NCBI GenBank assembly: GCA_023512835.1
Contig: CM042088.1
Span: 12,268,078 to 12,332,077 of the forward strand
DNA: 64,000 nt
Reading direction: 5' to 3'
Source of the DNA: Taxillus chinensis
Lineage: Eukaryota; Streptophyta; Magnoliopsida; Santalales; Loranthaceae
Shown here: piece after piece, positions 46,690 to 57,407 of the stretch
How the letters are laid out: every line of letters starts with the position of its first letter
Position numbering within the stretch: position 1 is the first letter of the stretch
Program-made: the position numbers and the translations under genes
The notes under the pieces: model-generated
Seen by the model: only the letters and a program-made list of their open reading frames with translations
Database searches by the model: none
What the model was told of the DNA's origin: nothing

Positions 46690-48480
46690 AGATGCCTAAG
46701 GTTTGACCAAAGTCCAAACTCGGGAGCAAAGCTTGCTCAAGCCGATGAGAATGAGGTAGTAAGAGACACCCGACCAACCGGGGAGATCATATGCCTATTG
46801 GAAAAGGACGATCGCTATCCATTCCAAGTGAGGATCCGTAGAAACGCTTTTATACGGGACGGTCGGCGAACGAAGAAAATCGAGGGTAGGGTCTTTAATA
46901 GCTACCGACATCAAGAAGCAATTAATTGAGCAAGCTAAGGAGCTACATAGATGTTTTTGCATGGTCATATCAAGATATGCCAGGATTAGACACAAACATA
47001 GTGCAATATCACATACTAGTGAAGCCGAGTGTAACAACGAGAGATTACGAAGAATGAGACCAGAGATGCCACCGAAGATTAAAGAAGTAGTCGAAAGCAA
47101 CGGGACGCAAGTTTTCTAAGTGTCTCCCATTATCCGTAATGGGTGGCCAATGTTGTACCGTTATCGAAGAAAGGAGACAAGGTCCACATGTGTGTCAATT
47201 ATAGAGACTTGAACCGGGCCATCCCGAAAGATAACTTCCCACTTCCTCATATTGATACCCTAGTGGATAACACAAAGAAAGCATGCTCTATTCTCATTCA
47301 TGGATAGCTTCTGGGCTACAATCAGACTCAGTATGGCCCCCAAGCACAAGGAGAAGACCACATTTACAACACTTTGGGGCACATTCGTTATAATGTGATG
47401 CCGTTTTAGTTTGAAGAATGTGGGCAACCTATTAATGAGCCATGGTGACCCTATTCCATGACATGACGCATAAAGAAGTCGAGGTCTATGTGGATGACAT
47501 GATAAACAAATCACGGAGCACTAAAGATCACATTAAGTACCCCATAAGCTTTTTAATGACATGGAAATATCAACTCAAATTGAACCCGGAAAATGCACTT
47601 TTGGATCCATGTCGGAAAACTAATAGTTTCATCGCTGAGACAAAAATGAGTGGAAATTGATCCAAACAAGGTTCAAGCTATCCAGGAGACGCCCCCACCA
47701 CAAACTATCAAAGAGGTCGAGGATTCGCCGAGCGGCCGAATTACATTTGCCGATTCATTTCACTATTGACGGCCACATGTGAACCCATTTTCAAGACATT
47801 ACCGAAGGATAACCCCGAAATTTGGAATGACAAATGTCAAGATGCCTTTAGCGCATTTAACGGCTTTCCACCCGCTTTTGGTCCCACCAACACGGGACAG
47901 ACCTCCGATCTTATACTTGACCTGTCGGAGTCCTCAATAGGTTATGTCTTGGAGCAACATGATTCTACAAGAAAGAAGTTAGCAGCCATTTATTATCTAG
48001 GTAAGAAGTTCACCATCAATGAAGAGAACTATACACCATCGGAAAAGACATGTCGTGCCCTTACGTGGATAACAAGACGATTAAGGCAAAGACACCTTTT
48101 ATCATACCATATGGATGCTTTCGAGGCATGATCCACTCAAATATCTCTTGAAAAAGCCATCCATCTCTGGGGAAGAATCGCCAAATGGCGCTTGGTCCTA
48201 TCGGAATATGATATCATCTACGTGCCTCAAAAAGCCATCAAAGGAAGTGCAATAGCCGATTACTCGCGTACGAGCACTAGAAGATTACGAACCTATGACT
48301 ATTGGATTTCTGGATGAGCACATCAACATCATTACACATCAAGTATCGTACATGTGGACTATGTGGCTCGATGAAGCCATTCCTTGGGGCACAGCTTGGG
48401 GCCATCTTGGTATCTCCAAAGGGGGAACATTTCCCAATGGCAGCAAAGCTAACTTTCCCTTGCACCAACAAAGGTAGTAG
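46690..48480 (+). pseudogene. Reverse transcriptase and RNase H, copy 2
   Basis: Legible motifs: VHMCVNYRDLNRA.PKDNFPLPHID (47187-47260), MPF at 47400, EVYVDDMINKSR with the catalytic Y-x-D-D box (47478-47515), KVQAIQE.PPP (47670), LLTATCEPIFKTLPKDNPE (47766-47820), then RNase H with SSIGYVLEQHD and KLAAIYYLGKKFT.NE.NYTPSEKTCRAL (47940-48070), and LGAILVSPKGEHFPMAAKLTF (48390-48460). Stops and shifts separate them. This block is absent from copy 1. Confidence 0.85.
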
Positions 48481-48499
48481 AATATAAGGCCCGTAAGGG

Positions 48500-48760
48500 A
48501 TGGGACTTCAAGAAGCAATTAGCAAATGAATAAAAAACATGAGTGTTTGGCGATTCGGCACTCATCATTTTTCAAGTAAGGGATGAATGGGAGACTCGAA
48601 ACCATGAACTAATCCCATATCGGAAGTATGTTGCGGAGTTAGAGCGAGCAATTCAAGACATCACATTCGAGCATATGGCTAGGGAATACAATCGTATTCC
48701 CGATGCACTGGCCACTCTAGCCTCCCTCCTTTGGTTAGACACAACATTGGAAGTCCAGCT
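48500..48760 (+). pseudogene. Second (archaeal-type) RNase H, copy 2
   Basis: The frame from 48543 reads VFGDSALIIFQVRDEWETRN, LIPYRKYVAELE, ITFEHMAREYNRIPDALATLASL. The GDS and N.. (P/A)DALA motifs match the RVT_3/aRNH family found in Tat-lineage elements. The frame is open for 156 codons, the longest in copy 2. Confidence 0.8.
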
Positions 48761-48989
48761 TTCGATATCCATATACAAGATACTCCTGCATATTGCATGC
48801 CCATGGAAGGAAATATTGAAGAAAAGCCCCGGTTTGATGACATTAGACAAAGATTTGCTCAAGCTAGAATACCTACAGAGGCCTCCGAGTCCGATAAAAG
48901 AAATATCCGAACGTCGACATCCAATTATTTCCTTGATGGTCTCATTCTATATAAGCGAAATCATCACATGGTATTACCAGGGTGTGTGG

Positions 48990-49241
48990 CAAAAGAAGAG
49001 TCAAAATAGATAATGAAAGAAGGGCACGAAGGAGAATGCGGTTCACATGCAAACGGACATGCATTAACAAGATAAATCATTCGAACGGGCTATTATTGGG
49101 TCACCCCGGGAAAGAGATTGCATTAAATATGTGCGCAAATGCCTCAAGTGTCAAATTTATGGTGATAAGATCGAACTACCTCCATCCAAGCTGCATGTGA
49201 TGGTTTCTCCATGGCCTTTCTTGCTTTAGGGTATCGACGTA
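48990..49241 (+). pseudogene. Integrase N-terminal part, copy 2 (before the solo LTR)
   Basis: Encodes the zinc-binding region in broken frames: HEGECGSHANGHALT, GYYWVT, then CANASSVKFMV in a shifted frame (Cys pair of HHCC). It stops at ATCGACGTA, where the solo LTR is inserted; the continuation is at 51203. Confidence 0.8.
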
Positions 49242-49659
49242 TGTAATGACCCGTGTTTTGGGATGTGGAGTTAGTCATAATTTTGCCTTTTGGGCTGGCA
49301 ATTGTTGGGTTTTAGGGAGTTTTATTCCCACACACATTGGCTTGAACACTTTGTATGATGACGGGCAAGCTTGAGGTAAGAGACGAGCCCAAGAGGGAAC
49401 CTTTAGAGGTGCACGTGACAACGGCTTGTCACGGGTAATGGTGTTTTTGCATGGGAGCCTTCCAGGGTTATTTTAAGTCCCGTGGGCAAAATCTTAGGGC
49501 ATTTGGAGCCTGCACGTAACAATGGCCTACGTCACGTGCAGCCATGTTTTTGCATTGTCTTCTTCGTTTTGTTATGCTGATCATCTTTTCCCTAAGGACC
49601 ATGTTCAAATTATGGGTATTTTGTCCTGTGTGGATGCGGGAAGGTTGTGGCATGTTCCC

Positions 49660-49797
49660 TTTATCAAAACTACATCATTTTGATAGTGGATTTCGCTTTA
49701 TCAAAACTACATCGTTTTGATGGTGGGATTTCATTTATCAACACTACGTCATTTTAACGTTGGTTTCACTTATCAAAACTACGTTATTTTGATAAGT
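49660..49797 (+). promoter_or_regulatory. Four upstream repeats with ATCAAAACTACRTCGTTTTGAT-like palindrome
   Basis: Four imperfect units, each an inverted repeat of ATCAAAA(C)…(G)TTTTGAT around an ACRTC/ACGT core, stand just before the TATA box at 49804. The arrangement looks like an LTR enhancer array. Confidence 0.6.
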
Positions 49798-50344
49798 GAG
49801 GTGTCTATATAAGGAGGTGGAGGTCTCTTGGTTTTAGGTTTAGGGTTTCTTTCCGCTGCCGCCGCAGCCGTTGCGCAGAGAGAGAGAGTGAGAGAGAGAG
49901 GGAGAGGGAGAAAGAGAGAGAGTTTCGATCGCTGCTACCGTGGTGATTCGCGCGTTGGTGGACGGCGTCTAGCGGGGAGTAAGAGCAAGGACGAACCTTT
50001 TGAGGTAGGGGTTCCGCTTCTTCTAGTACCCATTCCGGGGTTAGGCCCCCGTGGTGGATGATTTATAGAGTATTGTCATTGTTGTTATAATATATATATA
50101 TATATGTAAATCCATATAGGTGTGATCTCTTATATGGATGTTGACCTTCAATGGCATATTTTGTTTGGTTTTGATGTCGTTGCCAGTGGTATGGGAACTC
50201 TCGGGTTTGTTGGTGGTAATGGGCCTTGGAGGCACGGGAATGTCATTGTTGTTTGTTAGGCTTCGCTCCGCTGTAGGTTCACATGGGGAAACCTTGAGGC
50301 TTCGGGGGAAATATGCTTGATATAATGATTGTTGATCTAGATGC

Positions 50345-50700
50345 ATGCTATGTGCTTGATTATATGCCCGTGTGGCCGTGATGCATATTGTGTGTTTGAT
50401 TATATGCCCGGTGGCCGTGATGCATGCTATGTGTTTGATTATATGCCCGGGTGGCCGTGATGTATGTTACGTGTTTGATTGTATGCCTGTGTGGCTAAGA
50501 TTGGAGCCCATGTGGCCGAGATTAGAGCCTAGTGGCCGGAGCCTTCGAGGCCGGTTAGGGAGCCCCGTGGCCGTGGAAGCCTGTGGCCGGTAATGGAGCC
50601 CGGTGGCCGTGGAAGCCCGTGGCCGGCTGGAGCCCGGTGTCCGTGGGAAGCCCGTGATCGGTTACGGAGCCCATGTGGCCGTGACAATGGTCGGACCCGT
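50345..50700 (+). repeat. GTGGCCGTGATGCATG minisatellite in the solo LTR
   Basis: Four units of about 40 bp (CCCGTGTGGCCGTGATGCAT, GTGTTTGATTATATG), followed by shorter GGAGCCCGTGGCCG units. It takes the same place as the repeat at 21565-21725 in the related LTR. Confidence 0.8.
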
Positions 50701-51207
50701 TGATGTGGCTTGTTTGTGTATAAATGTTAATGACGGCCTATCTCGTATAGTATTGCCATGACACTACACTCGTGCACGTTAATATGTAGATGTTAAGAGC
50801 ATGGGGATGGGCCGAGGAGACATGATTCCTACCGAGCCATGGTTGCTCACCCCTCCCGCTTTGTTTTGTTTGCTTTTCGGAACCTACAAAGCGCTAGGAG
50901 GGAACACCAAGGCGGAGGACAGCTTTTGCTTTGCCTTGTTTAATATTATTTTGTGTTGTTAATTTTTGGGGGACCTTGGAACCTGGTGGGGAGATATTGT
51001 AAGGGGAAATTTAATTGTAATAAAGGCATGTTTGGTTTGTAACATTTATCGTGGTTTGAAATTAATAATATGATTTTGTTTTTGTGAATATTTAATGTGG
51101 ATGTGCGTAAAACTCGTGTGGAAGTAATCCTAACCCCTTGCCCACCGGGTGGGTAGAGGAGAGTCACGAACCGGTTTCTAGGTCGGAAATCCGGGCGTGA
51201 CAACGTA

Positions 51208-52034
51208 ATCGGACCAATATCTCCGAAAACATCCAATGGTCACCGCTTCATCTTAGTGGCCATTGATTATTTCACCAAGTGGGCAGGAGCCACATATGCT
51301 ATTGTCACACAAGCCGTGGTGCTTAAATTTATGTGGAATAACATCATATGTCGTTATGGGCTTCCGGAGCAGATCGTCACGACAATGCCGCTAATCAATA
51401 GCCGAATGATGGGTAAGTTATGCGAAACATACAAAATCCAACACCGCAACTCGACCCCCTATCGCTCCAAGATGAATGGAGCAGCTTAAAGCAGCCAATA
51501 AGAATATCGAGAACATTATCGTAAAGATGACGGAAATATATAAAAATTGGCATGAGAAGCTACCATATGCTTTGTATGCTTACTACACCTCGGTCCGAAC
51601 ATCAACTAGGGCAACTCCATTTTCTTTTGGTTTATGGTATGGAAGCAGCTTTACTTGTCGAAGTGGAGATACCTTCCCTTCGACTCTCAAAGATACCGCC
51701 GAAGAAGGTAATGGGCCCAAAGTCGTTATAAGCGCTAAACTTAATCGAACGCAAACGCTTAGCAACTGTTTGCAGAGGACAGCTATATCAACAGAGAATG
51801 ATCAACAACTACAATAAAAAGGTGAAGCCCAGAAGCTTTCAAGGAGGTGACCTCATCCTCAAGAAGATATTACAAATTCAACATGACCATAGAGGCAAGT
51901 GGACTCCCAATTATGAAGGCCAATATGTGGTGGAGAAAGCATTCTCGGGAGGTGCCTTAATCCTTGCCAGAATGGATGGTGATGAGCTCCCTAACCCAGT
52001 GAATAGTGATGCAGTGAAAAAGTTCTATGCTTAA
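51208..52034 (+). pseudogene. Integrase core and C-terminus, copy 2 (after the solo LTR)
   Basis: Reads GHRFILVAIDYFTKW, ITQAVVLKFMWNNIICRYGLP, then, after shifts, the second-Asp codon GAC at 51382 and the DE box as AATGGAGCAGCTTAAAGCAGCC (51475 on), again with Lys in place of Glu. The C-terminal part 51798-52034 is open (KKVKPRSFQGGDLILKK, GKWTPNYEGQYVV, NPVNSDAVKKFYA). Confidence 0.85.
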
Positions 52035-52112
52035 TTCTCTTGTCCAAATGGGGAGTTGTCTATTGATTTTTCCTAGACATGGAATGAATAAGCATGACAA
52101 AGAATGAGCGGA

Positions 52113-52217
52113 CATGGTGAAAACCCGAAAGGACACCAAGGGTAAAATGCAAAGCTCCAATAAAGGACAAAAAAGCAAATAAAGGCAGACTTGGTGAAAA
52201 CCCGAAAGGGCACCAAG
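52113..52217 (+). other. Tandem pair of predicted RNA hairpins (copy 2)
   Basis: Units 52113-52140 and 52190-52217, again 77 nt apart. The second is identical to the second unit of copy 1 (CTTGGTG AAAA CCC GAAA GGG CACCAAG); the first has CATGGTG and GGA, which weaken it. Confidence 0.6.
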
Positions 52218-52878
52218 GATAAAATACAAAGCTAACAACAAATCCCGAAGGGTGAAAGCACTTAGAATCCATAAGGATCAGACCACATAAAATAGGGTCC
52301 ATTGCAAATAGTGGAAACAAAGACCACCTAAAGACAACAGTACAAACAAGAGGAAGACTTGGTCAAACCTAAGGCACACTCGAATCAAATTTGTATATTA
52401 TGCTTTTTAAAGACTTGTAATTCTATTTATCAGATTATAACAATGGGCCCTTTTTATGATATAAATATGTTTTGTGGAATTAAACCAACAAAAATCCCGC
52501 TTTATATCCATAATCATATTTTATCGTCTTCATGTCAAATTTAAGTAGAATATTTTAAATCCCTAGTAGGCTCCTTCGGCATTGCCTTATGGATAGGGTC
52601 AAGCTTAAAATCCCCAAACAAGTTAAGTCCCCCAACTCGTAGTACCAATATCTCCACGTAAATCAATATCCCCAAGAAGTCGCCAAGTCAAGCCCCGGCG
52701 CGGTGAAGCTAAGTCAAACGGCCTTTCATCCACAAAAAAGGAGAGTTCCCCAAAGAAAGATGGAGTGGACTACCCAACTAGAGAGAAAAGAGTTCCCCAA
52801 CAAGTCGATGTTAGCCCAAATCTCCAAAGAACATGGAGATGAACCCCAACTCATATTGGGTCATTCGCACTACATTTC
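52218..52878 (+). other. 3' non-coding region of Tat/Ogre copy 2
   Basis: Collinear with 33850-34430 of copy 1. No gene recognised. The last part (52850-52878) is target sequence before the inserted LTR. Confidence 0.55.
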
Positions 52879-54391
52879 CGATAACGTGCATTTATGCCGT
52901 TATCCTAGACCTTATATAGGGTGTTTTAACGTATATTTTGTACCTATTTGCATGATATTTTACACATATTTGTTCTAACCCCTAGGAAGACCCTGTTTGG
53001 TGTATAGGGGTACTTTTTGAGTGTTTTTGGCGTGCTTTGGAGCAACCTTTTCCCACACACTTTGGCTAGATCACTCCATACACTCAAGAGGAAGCTATAG
53101 GAAGAAGATAAAAACAAAATGAAGGCAAAATCAAGGTGCACGTGAAAAGGCTTTCTCACGTGCATTCTCACGTGCAAGGATTTTATTGCATGGATGCCTC
53201 CTACAACTCAAGAGGAAGCTTTGGAGCAAATTTGAGTCGACTGAGCCGCACGTGAAAAGGGTCTTCTCACGTTCATTCTCGCGCAGCATTTTTGAGCTCC
53301 AAATGATGTGTTTTGTTGTTTTAATCATTTTCCTCTAAAGAACTGGGTCAAATTTGGTGTAGTTTGAGTTTTATTTCGCCAGAACGCCGAATAGGTCACT
53401 AACCAAAACGACGTCGTTTTGGTCAGGACCACATTTATAATTAGGGCACACTTTTCGGGACCCTAATTTGGCCCATTAAATCCTATAAATAGGGGGCTTG
53501 GGAGGCATTGTAAATTATGTTGAGTGGGAGAATCTGATCTGAGTTCCGAAAAGAGTCGTAGCGTTGCTAAAAGATCGGATTGTCCTTGGCAAGGAGTGAT
53601 TTTGGGCACAGACGCCGGAGTCTTTGGAGGCCGGAGTCCCGGTTCATCTTGGGGTCTTCCTTTATTGTCTTGGTACCGTAATCATGTTCTTTCTTGAAAT
53701 TGTTATTGCTTTTGTCATGATTATGGAGTAGTTTTGTTAGTCTAGGGGAGCAATGTAGCCCCCAATAAATTGTATTCAGCTTGGTTATGGTTGTCCAATA
53801 AAATAGAATTCAGCTTCTTGTTTAATTCACTTGCTTGTATGGAAATGCCTAGTTTATGCATAATTAGGTAATCTTAGCCCTTGTCTAGGGTGGAACACTA
53901 GTGAATTAGATTTAATATTACATGATGGACCAAGTCTCCAACTATTAGATTGTTTATTTACCTTGATCACTTTTATTCACATGGACCAAATGGGATAAAA
54001 GCCTTAAATCTATCTTAGCATGGACCAAATGTAAGATAGGTAGGAGATAATCAACATGAACATGAACTAGAACATAAATCAAGAACAAGAGCCATAACCA
54101 GACTATTACAATCGATTGGATGGTAAACATTGTGACCCTAGATCCTTAATCACCTAAATTTCTATACCAATAGCTTGCCAACATTCTCGATTTAATCATT
54201 TTTCGCTCAAACTATTTGTACAACAAAAATCAATTGTCCAGACATAAAATCAACTTATTAGCTTAGTGCTTGCCGCTTAATAGCATTAGCTACCTCCCCG
54301 TGGGTTCGACAACCGGAGTCTTAATACTCCATTTTATTACTTGACCAGAGGCACTTGCCGCAAAACCTATGGACACAATTTATACGGGTCA
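52879..54391 (+). mobile_element. 1513-bp solo LTR with ATTTC target duplication
   Basis: Starts CGATAACGTGCATTTATG (a TGATAACG-type end, with TG read as CG) and ends ACGGGTCA; ATTTC flanks it at 52874-52878 and 54392-54396. A TATA box, CCTATAAATAGG, is at 53482. Upstream are CACGTG palindromes (53139, 53157, 53169, 53249) and AAAACGACGTCGTTTT (53405). An inverted partial copy is at 61396-62835. No coding region. Confidence 0.88.
53139..53420 (+). promoter_or_regulatory. Cluster of G-box and C-box palindromes before an LTR TATA box
   Basis: CACGTG at 53139, 53157, 53169 and 53249, some arranged as inverted pairs (CACGTGAAAA…TTCTCACGTG), and the GACGTC palindrome at 53405. These are binding cores of plant bZIP and bHLH factors. 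The same cluster is kept in the inverted copy (62351, 62480-62645). Confidence 0.6.
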
Positions 54392-56090
54392 ATTTCACTA
54401 TGCATCCCCAAGCATACACCATATTGCATTCCATGCATATATTCAGCATTTTCTCGCAATTTCAGGAATGTTATCGTCTCTCGAAGATCCCAAGAACTCT
54501 TACACAACAAGCTTCTCATCAAACCTTACTAACTTCCTTTGTTCAAACCCTACAAGACTTTCATTATAATTTCCTCAAGCTCTAAAAGCACCCTTTTGAC
54601 ACTGACACTTGAACAAATTTTCCCTCCTTTTTGGGTCACCTCGTAGAGTGATCTCCTTGAGTGAACTCGTAGAGGGAGCCCAGACTGGCTGGCCTCCCAA
54701 GCTCACTAATTCCCTAAAGAATCTCCCTCAAATAACAATTGATGTCTCTAACAAGTCTTTTCAATTTAAGCCTGCTGCCTATGGGCTTTCCATTTTTCGG
54801 TTCGGGCCCATCGCTGATGTAGGCTTTTCATTTTCAATTCAAGCCTATTGTTGCGGTGGGCTTTCCATTTTCAGCCCAAGCCTTTTACGTTGCTGTAGGC
54901 TTTTAATTTCCAATATCTTTGCATCGTAGGCAGTAATCTTCCGGCCTCTGCAACGCATTGTAGGCAAGCAATCTTCCTGCCTACGCGAAGTCTTTTTAGT
55001 TCAAGCCTATCGTTGCTGTGGGCTTTTCATTTTTCAGTTTAAGCCTATCGTTGTTGTGGCCTTTTCATTTTCCAGCTAGCCTATCGCTGCTATGGGCTTT
55101 TCATTTTCGCCTAAGCCTATTACGTTGTTGTAGGCTTTCATTTTCGGTTCAAGCTTATTACGTTGTCGTAGGCTTTTAATGTTTTACATTATTGAAGGCT
55201 TTCAATTTCCAGGATCTTTCCATCGTAGGCAGTAATCTTCTTGCCTCTCGCAAACCTTTTCAAACTCGTTTGGCCTTGCTTGCCTTTTCCGTTTCTATTA
55301 GGCCTTGCTTGCCTTTTTCATTTCTCGTTAGGCCAAGCTTGCTTTTTCCATTTCTATTGGCCTTACTTGCCTTTTTTCTATTTCCGTTAAGCCTTAGATG
55401 CTTGATCAAAATTGTCCAAAGTCCATTAGCCTGAGAAGCCCCTTTTCCCTCTTGGGGACAGACCCAACCGTCGCATTCTACTTTTCCTCCGTGCTAGGTA
55501 AGTCAAGTAAGTGCTCTAACCCGCCCAAAATGACTCCTTTCTATCTTTGTACACTATTTGTATACAAAGAATGCACACTGTTTGGACCCCATTTTGTCTG
55601 GGTTGGACATACTAACCATTTGCACATTTTATATCTATCCTCCCATGCCATGTATCTCATTAAACAGGTCCATAAAGCTCCCCCACTATCAAGGAGTCAA
55701 TCCCAGGTTTGGCGCCAATGTTAAATTCCAATTTGCACGTGATAGATACGCTATGACAAGAATAGGGAAGCCAAAAATTGAGGACCACTGTTGCAAGTCC
55801 TTAAAGTCCCCCAAGGCCAACATCAGGTGACAGAGGGTGAAATTTGGAGACTAACGCACTTGACCGCACTTGACCACACTTAATTTCAACATAAAACGAA
55901 GAAGTTATGGCCAAAATAATTATCGTTGGGAAAAGTCAAACTCGCCAAAAGACGGTCAATGCCCTTGGTCAAATTGCCCGAAAATGTGCATGTGAGAAAT
56001 AGTCCGAAATGTCTATTTAGGCGAATACGGGTCCTCCCAAACAATCCCCGAAAGGTCGTCCATTTTTGCATTTTGGGTGGGGGTAAAAAG
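54392..56090 (+). repeat. Partial LTR behind Tat/Ogre copy 2
   Basis: Matches pieces of the shared LTR: 54410-54680 resembles 34550-34810, and 55480-56085 resembles 39400-39950 (GTCGTCCATTTTTGCATT). Between them lie other minisatellites. It ends where the copia LTR is inserted (after GGGGGTAAAAAG); the rest of the LTR is not seen in the window. Confidence 0.7.
54760..55400 (+). repeat. Minisatellites AAGCCTATCGTTGCTGTGGG and GGCCTTGCTTGCC
   Basis: Units of about 35-45 bp (AAGCCTAT(C/T)G, GTGGGCTTTTCATTTT) to about 55190, then shorter AGGCCTTGCTTGCCTTTTYC units. These replace the 29-30-bp array of the other LTR. Confidence 0.75.
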
Positions 56091-57346
56091 TGTCGGATCA
56101 AGCCTGGATTTGGATAATGCTAATAAAGCCTTATGTAATTTGATCTCGAGATCTTTTGTGTTTCTTTGATCGCGGTATAAGATATGTTATTAATCCAGAG
56201 ATACACTCGTGAGAGCAAAGCTAAGGACAGGATACATAATCCCGATCCGGACAAGAGTGAGTGCCGTCAAACACTTGGTAAATAACCAAGTCACCAATAC
56301 ATACGGAATAAGGAACATTCGTGTGGACTAAGTCAAATTGACACTCTAAGTAAGAGTTTTGGTCTACACGAAGTAAAAGAAGACACGGAGTAAGGCATCC
56401 GAGTCTTCCATATCATGGAGTAAGGAAGTACTAATGCGGAATAAGGACCCGAGTCTTTATTAGACACGGAGTAAGGAAATTAGATGCGGAGTAAGGAATC
56501 CGGGCCACTCACTTATATGGAGTAAGGAACTTACATACGGAGTAAGGAAATTAGATGCGGAGTAAGGAATCCGGGCCACTCACTTATACGGAGTAAGGAA
56601 CTTACATACGAAGTAAGGAAGTCACTGACACGTACTAAGGATTCCAGGACTACAAATAGATATGGAGTAAGCAATCACCGACACGGAGTAAGCTTCCGAG
56701 CCTCATTAGCTACGGAGTAAGGAAAATTACACCGGACCAAGAAGATACTACTTCAACTCACCGCATTCAATGTTATCACCGTGGCGTCCCGATGTAAGAC
56801 AAACTTATTGAGATCCCGAAGAATCTTACACGTGGATCATCCTGGATATGTGGACACAACCTCAATTGTACTTGGGAACTCACAAATGCACTTATACTCT
56901 TCAAACCCAAGATCTTGAGCTCCATAAACCGCAGCAGCCAAGGCAGAGAGATTACCGAGGAATAGTTCAGGCCGAACGCATTCCGGAACTACAAGTTCCA
57001 AGTTTGTCTCTTAGGAATGTTTGTATAAATATTCATAATTGTATATTTGTAATATGAGCGCATGTGCATTTGGAAAAAAGATTAACCTTGTGTATGCACA
57101 AGCGGCTTTAATTTTTGGGAGATAGAATTTGGATAGTGTGTGAGTTCATTTGTAAACAGAGTGTAAGAGAGTCTTGCTTCTATTTTGTTGTATTTATCTT
57201 GTGATAATAAAACAAAATACTTCCACTATCTGGTTATCTTCCGCAGTGATTCTATCACTTAACTAGATAAGTGTTTGTGTCTTAAGAGAAAGAAAAGAGT
57301 TTCGATAAGAGCCTATTCACCCCCTCTAGGCTCTAAGGGACCATCA
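56091..57346 (+). repeat. 5' LTR of the copia element
   Basis: Starts TGTCGGATCAAG and ends GGGACCATCA, 2 nt before the primer site. It includes a tandem CGGAGTAAGGA repeat (56380-56730), a possible TATA at 57023 (TGTATAAATATTC) and a poly(A)-like AATAAAAC (57204). The partner 3' LTR is not in the window. Confidence 0.75.
56380..56730 (+). repeat. CGGAGTAAGGA tandem repeat in the copia LTR
   Basis: More than fifteen copies of (A/T)(C/T)GGAGTAAGGA at 15-35-bp spacing, in parts organised as a higher-order unit of about 73 bp (…AATCCGGGCCACTCACTTATA…). Confidence 0.85.
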
Positions 57347-57348
57347 AG

Positions 57349-57360
57349 TGGTATCGGAGC
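57349..57360 (+). promoter_or_regulatory. Primer-binding site, initiator-Met tRNA type
   Basis: TGGTATCGGAGC. The usual plant copia site reads TGGTATCAGAGC; here CAG is CGG, one of several such differences in this region. Confidence 0.7.
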
Positions 57361-57407
57361 AAGTTCTATTTGTTCTAAGTAGAGATCCCACTCTTTCAAT
57401 CTCGTAA

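Larger units (their letters stand above)
49242..51202 (+). mobile_element. 1961-bp solo LTR inserted in the copy 2 integrase
   Basis: Starts TGTAATGACCC and ends GGGCGTGACA, with an exact 5-bp duplication ACGTA on both sides (49237-49241, 51203-51207). Removing it restores the order of copy 1 (ATCGATGTTATCGGACC at 32836). Inside are four 30-35-bp repeats with ATCAAAACTAC..C(G/A)TTTTGAT (49660-49797), a TATA box CTATATAAGG (49804), a GA-rich leader (49880-49920), and a GTGGCCGTGATGCATG minisatellite (50345-50700). No internal coding region exists, so it is a recombination product of a full element. Confidence 0.92.
42011..56090 (+). mobile_element. Tat/Ogre-type Ty3/gypsy copy 2 (plus strand), with nested insertions
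   Basis: Same family and order as copy 1 but with RT, RNase H and archaeal-type RNase H still present: extra-ORF remnant (42040-42600), gag (43045-44300), protease (45157-46420), RT/RNase H (46690-48480), RNase H 2 (48500-48750), integrase (48990-49241 and 51208-52034), 3' region, partial LTR (54392-56090). Small indels every hundred bases or so break all frames. It is interrupted by two LTR insertions (49242-51202, 52879-54391) and abuts a copia element at 56091. No clear primer site follows the LTR end at 42008. Confidence 0.85.
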
